Positions 37,801-52,800 of a DNA stretch of 64,000 nucleotides are shown here, in pieces. Each line of letters opens with the position of its first letter. The stretch's first letter is position 1. The notes under the pieces were generated by a model. It made no database searches. It was not told the DNA's origin and saw only the letters and a list, made by a program, of their open reading frames with translations. The translations under genes and the position numbers were made by a program. The stretch is from Pseudoips prasinana (Eukaryota; Arthropoda; Insecta; Lepidoptera; Nolidae). The stretch spans positions 6,200,001 through 6,264,000 of the forward strand of contig OX621237.1 in the NCBI GenBank assembly GCA_951640165.1, in the 5' to 3' direction.

Positions 37801-40800
37801 AAGCACTATCTAGCAACTTAAAGAGTGGCCTAATTATTACAAAAATAATTTATCTATATACCGGCGCTTATGCATTGATAAGATAAGCATTATCATTAAG
37901 TCTAAACATGTTTGGCTTAACATTCTGACCAAATGTGCAACGAACGTAACATGTCTTTGAACTGAGTACCCTGTGATGGTCGCACTTGAAGACACAACAA
38001 CAGGATACAGTGTGTACTACAACAATGTGTGAAACTAAACACCGTAATAATGCATAAGTAATGACAGGTCGCGGGTCCGTTACGAGCTACTCGGTAGGCT
38101 GTTCCACTCTGTTGCTACAAATACGTGCTAAGAGAGTCGATCAAGAGTCAATCATTTTACAATGCTTATACTCAGTAACTTTTATTTGCACGCGATGGCA
38201 AAAGGAAAAAAGATTGATAGACATGACATAAGTAAAATTGGAGGCGCTACCTGGTCAAGAAATGTAGCGACAGAAATGAGGGAAACAGCTGGAAGAGGCC
38301 TATGTCTCACAGGACACGCTGATCACTAAACCGGAAAACCCGATGTGTTAGGTTTAAGTTTTTAATACTATTAGATTAAATGTACGTTTAGTTCTTCAGC
38401 AATAAAGGTTAATAATAATAAAATCCTGTACCTTCCTTTCGGAGACGGATTCTCGTCGGCAATTGGACAAGGCATGTCCTTTCACTTTCTACGTACAAGA
38501 AACATTATGTCATCACCGTAACATGTTATATGCCGTAGCAAGGTATGACGAATAACTTGTTTCTATTCTTTAATGAATGCGTTTTCCTATCACAACCGTG
38601 TATTTGTGTAGCTTTGTTTATTGAATTGTGGATATGAATAAACAGATGACATACATTGTTTGCTTAACATATTAATGAGCACGGCGCATTTTTTGTTTGG
38701 TAACGTCATAAGTTGCGGAGAGTAAAACAAAAAGACAACGGTCTTATAAATGCAATGTCAAATAACAGATGGCAGTATGACTAATGGCCGGTGATAAGTG
38801 TGGTGACAGAAAGTATGAAAAACGTGGGTTTGAATTCTTATATATTGCTCTACCCATATATGCTAAAACGTCTTAGTGTATTGCAAATAGTTAGTGAATA
38901 ATTTATTTTGGGTACTAGAAAGCAATAAACCAAGTTTCATTTTTGGTATTATATTTGTTACTAGCTGCGCCCCGCGGTTCATTACGGAATAGTGACACGA
39001 TTACCGACCGTAACTACTTTCGAAGATGATTACACGTCAAAGGCAGTGACGTATCAAAGTGACAATATAAATTGAACGGGGTGGTTTTTATTAACATGAC
39101 GTTTAATGTTACTATTCTTTATTTGGTTGTCACTGCTTGTCGGTGCAATAGAGGCGAGCGGGAGTTTAAATCGTCCATCAAATAAATAGCTCGCGCCATA
39201 GCACTCCTTATGGGGATGACCCTCAGTTCAGGGCTGCTACTGATGTGAAAATGCGAGAACCAGTTTTTAGGGACGCTTTGTGCAATTGTGGCTTTAAGTT
39301 AACAGTCGCAAACGCGTAATTCAACTCAGTGCGTGTTCGCAGAGTAAGGTGTGTTTCGATACTGTTAATTCTAGTTGTAATTCTATGTAGGTTGATGATA
39401 ACAATTCGGAAAAGTTCAATAAAAAGTTTTATGTAGCTACACGCACTTACCATTTTGAGCGGATTGGTTTGTATGAGCACTGTTTCGGTGAGCGCGCAGT
39501 CGGGTGGGTCGGGAACATGCACGCCCTTTCTCGCGAATGTCTGGAGGATGTTCCAGTGGTTCAGACTATGGTAGTTGGGGTCCGAGTACATGTTGGCGAG
39601 CGCGAGGCAATACAACTCCGCGTTCGCCAGACCCCCCACTATAGGCGGTTTCAGGTGTTCTTGGTCCTGAAAATAAACATAATACATCAACATTAATCAA
39701 TGAAGGTATTAGACTTATTTCTATAGGAAAGAACAGGAACGAGATCTCTGTCTTGTGGCAACCCCAAATTTGGTCATTAACACGATGGCAATATCTTGAG
39801 AGTTACGTCAACCTTCCTATTCCTTCCTTGTAGAATCAGAATCAGATGAAGAAATAACAAGGAAACTAATCAACTTTATACAGAAACTAGTAGAATCTAC
39901 AGCATAGTTATATCCGCTATTAAATAAATATAACATGTCCTACTAATCGTTATACTTCTTAAATGGAGTTACTAGTTTCAATAATAAACATATGATGCAC
40001 TAAGTCCCTATAAGGGTAGATAACTGATACATCAGCATAACGTTTAAGGACTGCATCGTAAGCTGGTCTTAGGACCGAGCAATGTGTCACTGCATAAATA
40101 TAAGTAGCTACATTACAAACGGAATTTTCAATTATGTACCTTCACCACGGTGCGATAGCATCGAAGTCAAAGGGCATCTAGATAGTTCCAATAAATAAGA
40201 CCAAATGTAGCATATATATTATTGCCTCTCATACAGCGAACAACCAATACAAGGTAAAGGCCATTGTTAAAGAGCTATTACCATTTAACATTTTGCTATA
40301 CAAATGTATTCTTCAATTTCCTCCCTAGATTGTAAGATAGGTGCTTGAATTAATTATATGGTAAATAAATATATACTACGCTTAAAATAAAATTACTGGT
40401 AAAAGTATGCGTAGAGACAGTGACAGTCTCAGCAGTACGGATTCCTGTTAATTGTATCTCGTCATAGTCTAAATAATTTTTATCCATTCGTCTCTAGAAT
40501 GGATAAAAATACCAACACTTTATTATAGCAATCAATCCAAACTAATAACCACTCGAAATATTTTGACATAACATTTCGAATATATACATTATGCTAGGGG
40601 ACTTGAATAAGGATTCAATACAATCAATGCCGGTCTGCCTAGTTTTGTGCAGGATGAATATAAATCTTATTATCGTCTGGACAAGATGAGGAAAGCGGTA
40701 AGAGATCCTTCATGCATTATACATATTCAAGATCCCTGTGATCATCGGGAAATTGCGACTCCAAATACCTAGTCAGTCCTCAAAGTTCTATGATAATCTT

Positions 40801-43800
40801 TGGTATGATTTACGCATACCATCCATCCATTTACACATTTAAAAGGCTAGTTAAAGAGTACTTACAACCTGTAACATTAAATACATATTTGCAAAAAATC
40901 ATTATATACCATCTCTTTCGTAACTTGTTACACCCCAATAAGTTGTTTGAATATTCTTGTTGCTCTTGTCCATGTTAAGTTTGTCTGAAAGGTCGCATTA
41001 TACGTTATCTAATGATACTGTTTACTTTCACATGTATATCTTGGTGTACAATAAAGAGTATTTGTATTGAATTGTAAAATACCATTGGTGAATGCTGTTC
41101 TACTTCAAGTAATTGCATACTATAGGTAATTTAAAGTCACTCCGTTTGGTTCTGGACAGAAGTCTAAAACTTACTCGGCGGCCAAGTACTAAGTTAATAG
41201 AAAACTAGGTCTCCGGAGCCGCAGTATCCACATAACTTTTAGCCATTAAATCCGGCTCAAAATAACTTGCCTCTAGAATTTTATATCAAACTAGCTGTGC
41301 CCCGCGGTGTTACTCGCGTTAAATTTTATAAATTTTCTTTGCTATAAACCTCACGGAGCCCGAGACCTTTCCAACGAATGCAAAACCGTGGAAATCGGTT
41401 CGTGCGTTCTGGAGTTATAGCGTCAGGAAGGAAAACCCGACTTATTTTTATATAGTCAAATTCTAGAGACAAACGACAAAGGCAAACAAATTAAGTCATA
41501 ATGTAATAAATCAGTTTGCTTATAAAATTCCTGTAAATTTCGAATAGTAGATAATAAACATCATAATGTTATCTAATTAGTTTTGCCTGTTCTATCAACA
41601 GCTCCAGCTAATAGTATTTACCAACAAGGTAAAGTTTGATGCTATCTGTCTACTATCACAATTTGCAGCTAATACCGAAACAGTGAGGAATTTCTTGGGA
41701 GATAAGAAACGATAGCGTTATGTACATGTGGCGTACTGTTGCAAATGCACGATCTTATAACTATGGAAATTCCTATCGGGTTCAGCGCAACCTGACAAAT
41801 GTGTTGGACTGCATATCATATTTAAAAATGCTTATAGTATCATCATCATCATATCAGAAAGACGTCCACTGCTGGACAAAGGCCTCCCCCAAAGATCTCC
41901 ACAGTTGCCGGTCTTGCGCTATTCGCATCCAGCAGTTTCCAGCGTCCCGCGCAAGATAGAGAATAGAGGGTTCAATGGTCCCCCTTCCATAGATTTCAGC
42001 TTCACCCACACTAGCGTTTTCAAGCGTCGCGCAGCGCCAGTGCAACGTATTTTTCGTACTAGTAGAATATACAACGCAACCCCTTCGCCTCGCTATGCCC
42101 TACTTGACAGGCGCAAAGCTAATTCGACGCCAGCACTGCGTAATCCTGCGTTGGGCACCTTCGCCTCTGTGCGGGCGCTCGCGCTGCTGGCAAAACGCGA
42201 CGTTCGAAAGACGCTAGTATGGGGTCCCTAAAGCTCTAGTTACCCAACTAGTGACCCCTGAGTAGCTTTAAACTGTGGGTCATAGCATATTTTCTCTCTA
42301 TGATTACAGAATACACTCCAGGTAATTGTAAGGTCGTTATCGGGAAGGGGGGAGGGTTCGCAACATGGGCCATGATGATATGTTTTCATGTGGGTTAAGT
42401 ATCATAGACTACATAGGCCGTAAAAATAAGAAAGATAAGGAAAACGCAAAATGCATATTATAATCAGAGTGATTATATCCATATAATAAAAGCGAATCGT
42501 CGCAGTATTGCCACAATGCTCATAGCGCGATGATCCGAGTACAAAATCTAGATCAATGTTAGGTCACGTTCTATTTTTAAATGGAGCACTACTTAGTGGT
42601 TTTGGTATCGTCTTTTGGCACAATAAAGCTTTTATGGTGGTCTCGTTGATTTAGCGGTAACGTGATGAACTGCATATAATGAATTCCTGTGTTTAAATCT
42701 TCGGGCGGGAAATAATGATCAGTATTATACTGGAAAAATCTTAGGGTATTTATCCATTAATCGCGAAATTCTAGGCTCCGGCTGCTATAAAAGTCAACTT
42801 CCTGACCCCGGGCTGCAGTCTGGAAGTTGATTGTGTTTCACGCCTGTGCCTCGGAGAGCACGTAAAGCTGCGGGCTTGTGGGATAGCCGTTCCATCGTTT
42901 GCGCACTGAACTATGTTCAAATTTTTTGTCTAGTCTCCGTTGAGATCTCCGCCGTAGCCGAAATTTAGTTAGAAATCATTATGATTGTCATTAATAAAAA
43001 AAAATGCATAAGTGCATTGTAATTTGCTTCAAAGTGTCACTTAACCATAAACAAGACGGTTAATTTAAATGTTATCGTGAAGAGATCCCTTCACAAAAAC
43101 ATCTGAATGAAAAACGTCATTTCGCAACACCTGTTGTGTACGGAACCCAAAATTGGGCTTTCAAAACTTTCTGATTAGGGTAACATCCGGAGAGGACTAG
43201 AAAACGGGACGTTCGGCAACACTCATTCGAACAGACACACATTCTTCACGATGAACTGGTTTTGAAGCAGTGGCAATCATTCTGCACGAAATTCGCTTGG
43301 ACGTGTAAGTCGCCACTTATATAGACACACACATAGGCTTCAAACTTATAACATCCCCCTTTTGCGTCGCGGATTAAAGATAGTAGGGGTGTGTTCACAT
43401 TGCGTCAGATAATGGGGTGAACACGTTTAACCTTGGCCGAACAGGTGCGGCTAGACTAGACACTGCTAATGAGGTCTTTTGTAAATAACAGCCATAGTGC
43501 TGTATTAGTTTTAGGCAATTTTAAATGAGTAGGGGTTAGATATGAAATCCTTCAGCTGTGTAGCGCGAGCTTAAACTTACAGTTAAGTATGTGAGTAATC
43601 GACGTTAAAAAAGCCCGCGTAAACATCAAGCTCCCCCCAATTTCTAACGTGTCTGTAAGCTTTGGGAGAGAGAAGAGGGCTTCAGAGTAGCGCTTAATAG
43701 TGGGAACGATTTAATATGGTACAAGTTTTGGAGTCCTCTAACATCGATTACACTTTAGGCGATCAGCGATCACTGTAAGGGTTTTTTTTATGTCCTATAT

Positions 43801-46800
43801 AAATGTCGGTTGTGTGTAATCTTGAATATTATCATATGCTTAGGTATGGGCCTATAATTACTAGTCACCTTTACAGGACTCAATTGAAGTCGCGTAAGTC
43901 TTCCAAGATGGTTAGCTACTGCTGCTATAGAGTGGTTATACTTTAATTTCAAAATGAAAGCATTTTGGTTTATAAACATACGTGGTTACAACGTAGTTTA
44001 CCATACAACGTATCAAAATAGGTTATTTAAGAAAATTTCAATTTTAATGTAAACCTACTCTATAACCACACCGTATAATGTAGTCAGATTATATTTAATG
44101 ATTAAATGATAAATAAAAAAATACATCAAAATACCAAATTGGCTTCCAAAGTATGTCAATAAATATAGAGATTCTGTAATCCGTCTCTAGTTCAGTAGAT
44201 TAGGCAAACGACAAACAGAAAACCGGTTTTATTGCAAAATCGAAGTATTATGACAGAGAATTAACATCTCATTGACCATGAAGCGTCAAACAACAAGAAT
44301 AAATTAAATAAAAAAATAAGTAGTGAAATATGGATGATCTTTGACCACCGATTGCTAATGCAGACACGGAAGGTTTATTATGGGGATTTAAAATAGTATA
44401 TCCCGGGAAATTAAGTCATTTACTAGATAGCTCATAACAAGATGCTGTCACCGATCCGTAAGCGATCGGCGAGGTTAAGCAACTAGGCTCGCGGGCAGTC
44501 CATAGATGGGTGACCACCAAAGTGGTTTAACATCTCAGCGTTTCCGTGTTTCGGAGGGCACGTTAAGCTGTAGGTCCCAGTAGTAGTCATTCGACAATAA
44601 TCGTTAAGACATGTCAGAGGCGTACTGGGCGGCTTAAAGAGCTCTGACACTAGTGGAACCACTAGTGTGCCCATACGATAATAAGTAACATATAAAGTAA
44701 ACCCTTTTGGTTTCAAATTATCTGAAAGCTCCTTCAACAATTAAATGGATATTCAATTTAGTTATAAAAGGAGCTTTAATAAATTATGAATAAATCAGTA
44801 TATGTGCACTCACTAATATGATTGCTGCTCTCTATACAATTTATTTTACTGTAATCAATCTAGCTGGAAGAAAATGTCAACCTTTTTTTCGACAGTTCAC
44901 CAAACCAATAGGGACAAACCATCATCCGTTTCTGAACAATATATATATATATATATTTTTTTTTATATAGGGACAATGTCACACAGATCATCCTAGCCCC
45001 AAACTAAGCAAAGCTTGTACTATGTGTACCAGGCGACGATATACATACTTAGATAGGTAGATAAATACTTAAATACATAGAAAACATCCATGACTCAGAA
45101 ACAAATATTCGTGCTCATCACACAAATATTTTCACTTACCGGGATTCGAACCCAGGACCACCAGCTTCGAAGGCAGGAGCACTACCAACTAGGCTACGGT
45201 GACCGTCACATATTGTTTAGACATCAGCCAAAAAACCGTTTGACAACTTATGATCACCGGCACATTCGAAGGAATACGATTAGTATGAATAGCTCGGCTG
45301 TTTGGACGGACCATATCTACAGTACCTATGTACCGATTTCATATCGGCTTCCTCCTACCTTCCTACGATCCGCAGTATTTGAACAACGACGCGAAATAAA
45401 CATATACATATCAAACTATAATTACTGGTTCAAAATTAACTTTCAGGAAAATGTACCTCAACTTTACCATGTTTTTACTTGCTTAAGGGCCTCCATTGAT
45501 TATCAAGGTTGGTTGTAAAATTTGGAAGGACTTTCTTCTGTATACCGCAGTTAAAAGTTATCCTCCAGAATAAGTGAATCCGCTAGCTCAGCTATCATTA
45601 TATCTTTAATCTCTTCGATTTACAACTTTCTTATAATAAATAATCCATCAGTCATTTATACTGTTGTCCCATAAATGGTTCGTTATCTTCCCAAAATATT
45701 ACACTTTTCCATTCACTTCCACGTAATAATTATTTACTGGTGACATACCTATAAGTCGTCCTTATTAAAAGAAAAATTATAAACTCCTCAGATACTTTCA
45801 ACCTTGATTTACTGAGAAAAATATCGTCATTTATTGCGCTTTTAATATAAAATTTTAACGTCAGCAATTTTATGGCCTGAATTGATTTTCTTGAATAGCT
45901 GCGAAATAGAAAGCTATTAGAAATGTTGTATCGAAGTCAATACAGAACAGCATAATTGTATGTCGAAATACAAGTTCGCTCTATATATACCTCGTTCTCA
46001 TAATTTGACGATGTGGGCGAGTTGACCAAAACCAAGAGAGTCGTGTGCTGTACCCCTCTCCGTGCTTCGAGAGCGCATGACTCTCCGAGGCACGGAATAA
46101 TTGTATTGATGTAATTGTCCTGAAGCCGTATCCATGCTGCTCGTAAACATTCAAAATAGTGTTCTTGGTTATCTAACTAAGAACACTTTTTGGTCCGTCC
46201 AAGTAACCTAATTCAGATATATCTACAGTAGTATACAGTACGCATTGTCTAGAGTAGTCTTGATTTTAATTGGTATTGTTTTCAAGACAAAGAACATCCT
46301 AGTGCGGACAGTAAAGTATTCAATTTAGTAAGCATTCAATTAATTCTCCACTGATTCCCATGCCCTCTCAGATATCCCTAATCCCTAGATATTAAATCTA
46401 TAAAAACTTTTGCAGGAATACTATACATACTTAAATTAACAATAAGCTTGTCTTTTATATATTTTTAATTTCAAAATGCCAGGCTCACTCCAGTCATATA
46501 ATTCTCTGTATCGCAAAGGGCTTTACAGACATGCAATTCACAGGCATAAAGTATACCCAGACTCAGAGCAACTATATATAGGTCACACATTGTTTGTTCT
46601 GTGTGGGGTATAAAATATTAAAAGGAGAACGGTTCTTAATTCGACTAGTTTTATATAGATTGTATGTACACCGATTACTTCGACGTTTGTACACCTATTT
46701 TGATTATATTTTTCTATTCGAATGAATATGCTTACGAGGTTGTTAGAATATTAATCTTAAGATTTATGAAGAATATCCTGTGCCGTCGAAATATTACGTA

Positions 46801-49800
46801 TTAGGCGCTCATAGCTAGATGCTCTCACCGGTCCTTATGCGATCGGCAAGTTGTAAGCAACTAGGCTCGCGGTCAGTCCATAGATGGGTTACCACCAAAG
46901 TGGTTTAATATCTGTGCATCTCCGTGCTTCGGAGGGCACGTTAAGCTGTTATTCCTGGTTGTAGTCATTAGGTAACAGTCGTTAAGCGATGTCACAGGCC
47001 CACTGGGCGGTTAAGTAAACACCGATTTTAAAACAAATATTAAATTATAATATTTGAATTGATCTCAATAAGAATAGGTAAGGAATGCTTGTAATTGATG
47101 GAACCAAATTTAAATAATATGATTTAATGTATTGCTCAAGTTATTGTAAGTGGTTTTGAAGTCAATGTTTTGTTTAAAAACCATTTTTGACATTTACGAT
47201 GTAAACATAATCTTATATTTATTACATTCCACTCAATATATGATATTTCTCGTTTTATTTACGTATTGTGTGGTCAGTAGCATGGCCTCGATAGCTCTCA
47301 CTTTTAATCTCGAATCGTAATCTTGTATCGATTCACACGCATACGTAGCTAATTCATGCGGTGAATGGGCCTGTTAATGACCGCGTCGGTCTTGGCTTTA
47401 TGACATGATACTTGACAGAATATTTACCTAACCTGGCTATACAATATATATTGTGAAAACAATATAATGTATGTACATTCTGTCGGCCTCAATATATAGC
47501 CTTAATATTATTCAAATTTGAGAATAAACTTCTTAGCTCATTTTTATTCCCAAACTAGCTGTTATGCTCTTATTAAAAATAAAAAATATCTTGGTATCTC
47601 ATCGAAGCGCCACCTACCATGTCCACTAGTAACCTTGGACCCATTCGAACTCATAAAATATTTCATGAAAATCGGGTTGAAAAATGTAGTTCCCGATAGC
47701 GCCACCAATCGGGTGCATTTGGGAATATGAACCATGAAAGGATACTCACAAACAAAAAAATTCAACAAAAGCAGTCCAGCCATTTAGTAGTGCAGTGTCA
47801 AATATATACGGAAGCTGAATTTTATGATATAGAGATAAACTCAATTACCTTGAAGTATTTTGACACGCCAAGTTGCAACATTAAAACTGGCATTTAATTT
47901 AAAATAAAAATATTTTTATCCGATATAGAATGCTTGCGAGGTGGTTTAATATAATTTTTGTTTTAATCATAATTATGTAATTAAGTTTGTTGTATGCTTT
48001 TTAAAATGGTAATTATTATATCAATTGGATTTAAGATTTATGAAACAATATATGTATGGATAAAAATAAGAATAAGGTAACCGTCTATAATCCCTGACTC
48101 TAGAAAAAAGCTCTTGAAATTTTTATCTACTTTTAATTCATCGCATTATTTTGAGTAAAACGTGCTTAGATAATCAATAATTGATTCGATGTTTCACCTC
48201 GTCTTCACACATTGAACTATTCAATACTACTAGACTTCGGGGGAAACAGAACGTGGTTCTTTCGATTAACTCTGCCTTTCTTTCTATCATCTGCATCATT
48301 TCAGATTTAAAATATAGGAAATAAAGTCGTCAATACATATATACTTCGGTCACTAAAATATTCAATGAGCACCGTATTTTGGTAACATTATATCATTTTG
48401 CTATAACATTACACGAAAAACACAATCACCGACCCAGATTACAATTGCGAACGTTCCGCGTTCTCGTCCTCTTAGTGAAATTTAATTGTCATTAATAAAT
48501 TGCAGCTAACCTATAATTGAATACAACACAGACAGGGGCGATGCTCTCTCAAATTACCGTAAATACATTACTTCAACGTCGAAGACGTTAACGTGGAGAC
48601 AACGACCGACAGCCGGCAACAAACATTGCAGAAAGTCTGGAAACTTATAGTACGAGATCCAACGATACTTTCGTTGTACACGTTCTATTTTTTTTTTGTT
48701 GATATATTCATTTTTGTTTATACTGGATCACACTATCTCCACAATCCATCATAGCGTAACTGATAGCCAAGAGTAAGGCTGCAAACGCCCTTCGTAATAT
48801 CCCTTCATAACTCCTTGATCTTCAATGGAATGAGCAAGCCACGTTTTCGCGTATTAACGTAAAGCGTCAGTTGCACAAAACGTCCCTCTGAAACATCGTC
48901 ACGCGTCACGTCAGGAACCACCATGCCCGCTAGCGTAGGTTACATATTAGTTTGTAGTTTTACTTTGCTAGTCGTTTAGAGCCCATAATGTCTGATGACT
49001 CAGTGAGTCTTCTAGGCAATCTAGGCTGACTGTAAACGTCATGTTAAAAATACAAAAAAATACTATCACAACATATTCATAATATCTACGTACATAGACT
49101 TGCTCTTGTACCCAAGAGTTACAAAACAGAGTAAGCAGAGATATCCATTTGATGATTCATATATAATAAAAGATTCACAGGTTCGTTTTCTACATTGCTA
49201 TAAAGATAGAGTGAAAGTAAACATCGATGATAAGTTCGGTAACATTAGCACTGTTTGTATAAGCTCTTAACAATCTCTTAACTAATGATATCTAAGTTAT
49301 CTTCGTATTGGATCATTCCCACGATCGTGGGAAACCATGTCGGGCAGCGTGCCATCTACGAAAAGAAACTTCGACATTTTTCTTTGTGATGAGAGGTGGA
49401 AGAATTTCGCCTAGCCAATACTTAAGGAGTTTTAGTACAAGAAATCTTATTTAACTTATTTTTGAAAGCGCCCTTGAGACATACCTACAAACGCATCAGA
49501 CGGTATCATGGGTGTTTGTTTATTGTTGTATCTTGATCTATTTTATCTGACTAAATAACGCTAGTTAGACCACTTTTACAATAAAATCAGCTTAGTACAA
49601 GAAACCTCAGTGCGCGAGTCCAGCGTTTACTAGGCCGATTTTATTATTTCCTTAATTTTAAGTCTTTAAGTTTCTGATACACAAGTAATAGTCTTCATTA
49701 CCTAACTTAAATGGTTGTGTGTTAACTTTCAAGTGCTGTTTAATCAAAGAAAATAATAAACTACAAGACGCGCGACTGTTCCGTTCCTAATTTGGGCGTG

Positions 49801-52800
49801 TAAAAAGAATGTTTAGTAGGTATTCATTATTCATTTACCAATATGAAACTTAGTTATGCAATTTCGTTTGTGAATAAGACTTATATAAACATTTGCCAAA
49901 TGTCAAATCAATTATTTCTGCATTTTTGCAACACAAACTTCGGAAATAGCTCTATTACTAATCGAAAACTTCGCTGTTTAAATAATGACAAAATTTTTTG
50001 GGACGTGTAATAAAGTTCATTTATATGATACCTCACTTGAACGAATACCGTATTTTATTTATAATTTAACCCCTCCCTCTTTATTTTAATACCGCGCAAA
50101 TAATTCTTTTTTTGCACGATTTAGTATTTAGGTACCTTATCAATTCCACCCAGCCGGTTGACTATAAAGGGCTTGTTAGCATATAAGCTACTACAATCAG
50201 CTGCACGATAATTATAATGATAAACGTACGCTTTCCATTTTCTAAGAGCTACTAGAATACACAGCATCTCAATTAACACAATCCAGTTGGCGAAGCTCAT
50301 AAAAACCTAATTAACAATTCTAATGACGTGCAGCTCGAGATTATAACCCGATGTGCGCATAATTAAGCGAACGGCACGACAATAAGACACGATAAAATAG
50401 CGACTACAACACGACAAGTCGCAAGACGTCTGGCAGACGCAGGTCACGGCCAAAGGCGCAGTCTCGCAGCCGGCGACAAAATACCATTATTTATTTAATC
50501 ACCAATTCGCACATATTGTTAAATTACCCTACCGTATGTGAAAACTTGGCTTAAGGCCAGAAGTAGCTAGCTATACTGCTAATCATTTCGTAAAAGAGTT
50601 TGCAAATGTAGTATTTTTATTTAATGACAGGAATGGTGTGTCAATCAATAAATCCAGCTAACTTAATGGTGTTCACAACAAGTTTACTTCAATTATCTGT
50701 TAGTGATCGGGGGGTTGGGTCTCCAGGCACACGGTCAGTTTATGCCTCCTAAGGCATGTCAAGGGAATACTTAACTATGACTTTATTTTTTGCTCCATGA
50801 ATATTTATGTTCTCGAATAGCTTAAAGAAAAGCTTAAAATACAGAATTAATATGAATTTTCTATTAAGCTTTTTTACTTATAGATGGAATGTGTAAAGTA
50901 TAGTAAATGCTTCCATAAAAACATTTATTGTATAATGTATTTTTATTTAATAAATAAAAACAAATGTTTTAGTTCATTTAAAAATATGCGCGTTGTGTAG
51001 ATAGCTATCATTCAATACGTGTTCGCAACATCCGGTCAGATGAAACGCGAGGATATCCCCTTCATTTTGAGGTAGGCCCTCAAGCAGTGAGCCCCGGTTA
51101 TGACTATGAAAAACAGTGTTTAAGTCATGTTTAAGGTCTGCTAGGTAACACATACAATTATGCTCCAGAATAACCACAGCTCACTCGAAAAAGATAAAAA
51201 TACAATGACTATACTGACCACATTACAATCGGATAATACGATAATTTTAAGCTGTTTACCTGTGAGTGACTCATAATTCCAAATCACACTTCTGTGCTTA
51301 CAGGTCTGAATCAAGCTGATATTAACACATTAATAGCATTGAGTCATTCATTCATCGAAACTGAACGACTTCCGGAGACAAAAACGTGCAAATTTCGTAA
51401 TAAACAGTCTTTAATCAGCTAGATCAGATTATACAGAGATATTACTCGAAATTTGTCATGAGAACAAAATTGCTGCTATTATCAATATGTCGTAAGCGCC
51501 TAAAGCTAGCACACTAAATTGTGGTAAGTTAACGGTATATCCAATTTTGAGCCCACGCATAAACACAAGCCTTTGAAATCTCTCAGTATAATTATTTTGA
51601 GAAAGGAATTTACCACAGGTTTTGAAAATCGAAGTAACGTTTTATCTTGGTGTATATACTTCAATGCAAATTACATTATGGAACTCAATAAACCATGGAG
51701 TATACATGAAAAGTACATTATTAACCAAAGATTAATAAGGTAAATTTAAAAAGTTGTTAAAAGTAAATTTTTACATGATTTTTTGATTTTAGATGATTTT
51801 GACTGGTATTTGAAATTAATGTATAAATAATAATAACACATATAATTTACTCACTTTAAGAGCATTAGATAGGCTGAAAGTGTGCCAAACAGATTTTTTT
51901 TTCTACCACATTCGTAATATTCATTAAAAAAGTAAACAATAAAAAGCTGTGCAACAGATTTACAAGACATTTGATTAATTTTTTTATCATAACATTTACA
52001 GTTAGCGTAGAAAGCTTACACAAGAGTTTAAGGAGTGACTCCATTACTATCCAAAACATTTCGAACAAAATGTATTCAAGACCTGGTTAAAAAATATTAG
52101 AAATAGCGGAGGGTAGTTTGTATGGAAAGTCTGTAGTTATCAACGTAAGAAGCGAGTAATTATCTATATAAGTATGTATATTGTATTAAGAAAAGAAGTA
52201 TATGTAGTATATCAGTAATTTAGTTACCATAGTACAAACTCTGATTAGTTTGGGATCAGATGGCCGTGTGTGAATAATGTCCCAGGATATTTTTATTAGA
52301 TATTAATTGATGGTTCAGAACTTGGGTTAGAAATAAACGCATACTTATCTCGTAACTTTTGCTAAATCTGATCTTAAAAGAATGAAATAGGAGTTTTAAT
52401 GTTATATGGAATGGCCGCAATCCCTTATTTAGCATATTGAAATTATTATTCATATAAAACTATTTACTTCTAAAAACATACATAAATGTATAATTTACAT
52501 AAATAGCACTTAATCTCGACTAAGAGTTTATGTGTGTTATTGCGAATTTTATAATTATTGACACAACTCACACGCGTCGCGTCGGCTCCTCATACATTTT
52601 ACATTTCTCGACTGTCAAAAAAGGTTTTAGGATGTTTTAACTTTGGTTTGCGTTTTTGTTCACCAGCTTTTTCGCCAATGTTTTTGGTAATTTTCAACAT
52701 AATATGTCCAGATTCTTTTACCATGCTCATTATAATGTTTAGATAGTGAATAAAGAGGTGTATACGACAGTTTTTCGTTGTAATTTAAATGATTAACGAT

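Larger units (their letters stand above)
30894..39450. other. Patronin intron 2
   Basis: An 8.6-kb intron. 30,964-34,809 is a nested transposon complex and 34,880-35,060 a MITE. The 35.1-39.4 kb part is AT-rich with a 22-bp foldback (36,444-36,502), two scraps of common lepidopteran repeat (37,540-37,770 and 38,962-39,005), and no coding signal. Confidence 0.65.

Noticed and set aside
44455..44520. Possible 5S rRNA gene
   Set aside because: Only the internal promoter portion resembles 5S; the ends do not, and a second copy with the same SINE body exists.
49300..49340. CRISPR-like or phage-like palindromes
   Set aside because: This is a eukaryotic intron; single palindromes without regularly spaced repeats do not form an array anywhere in the window.
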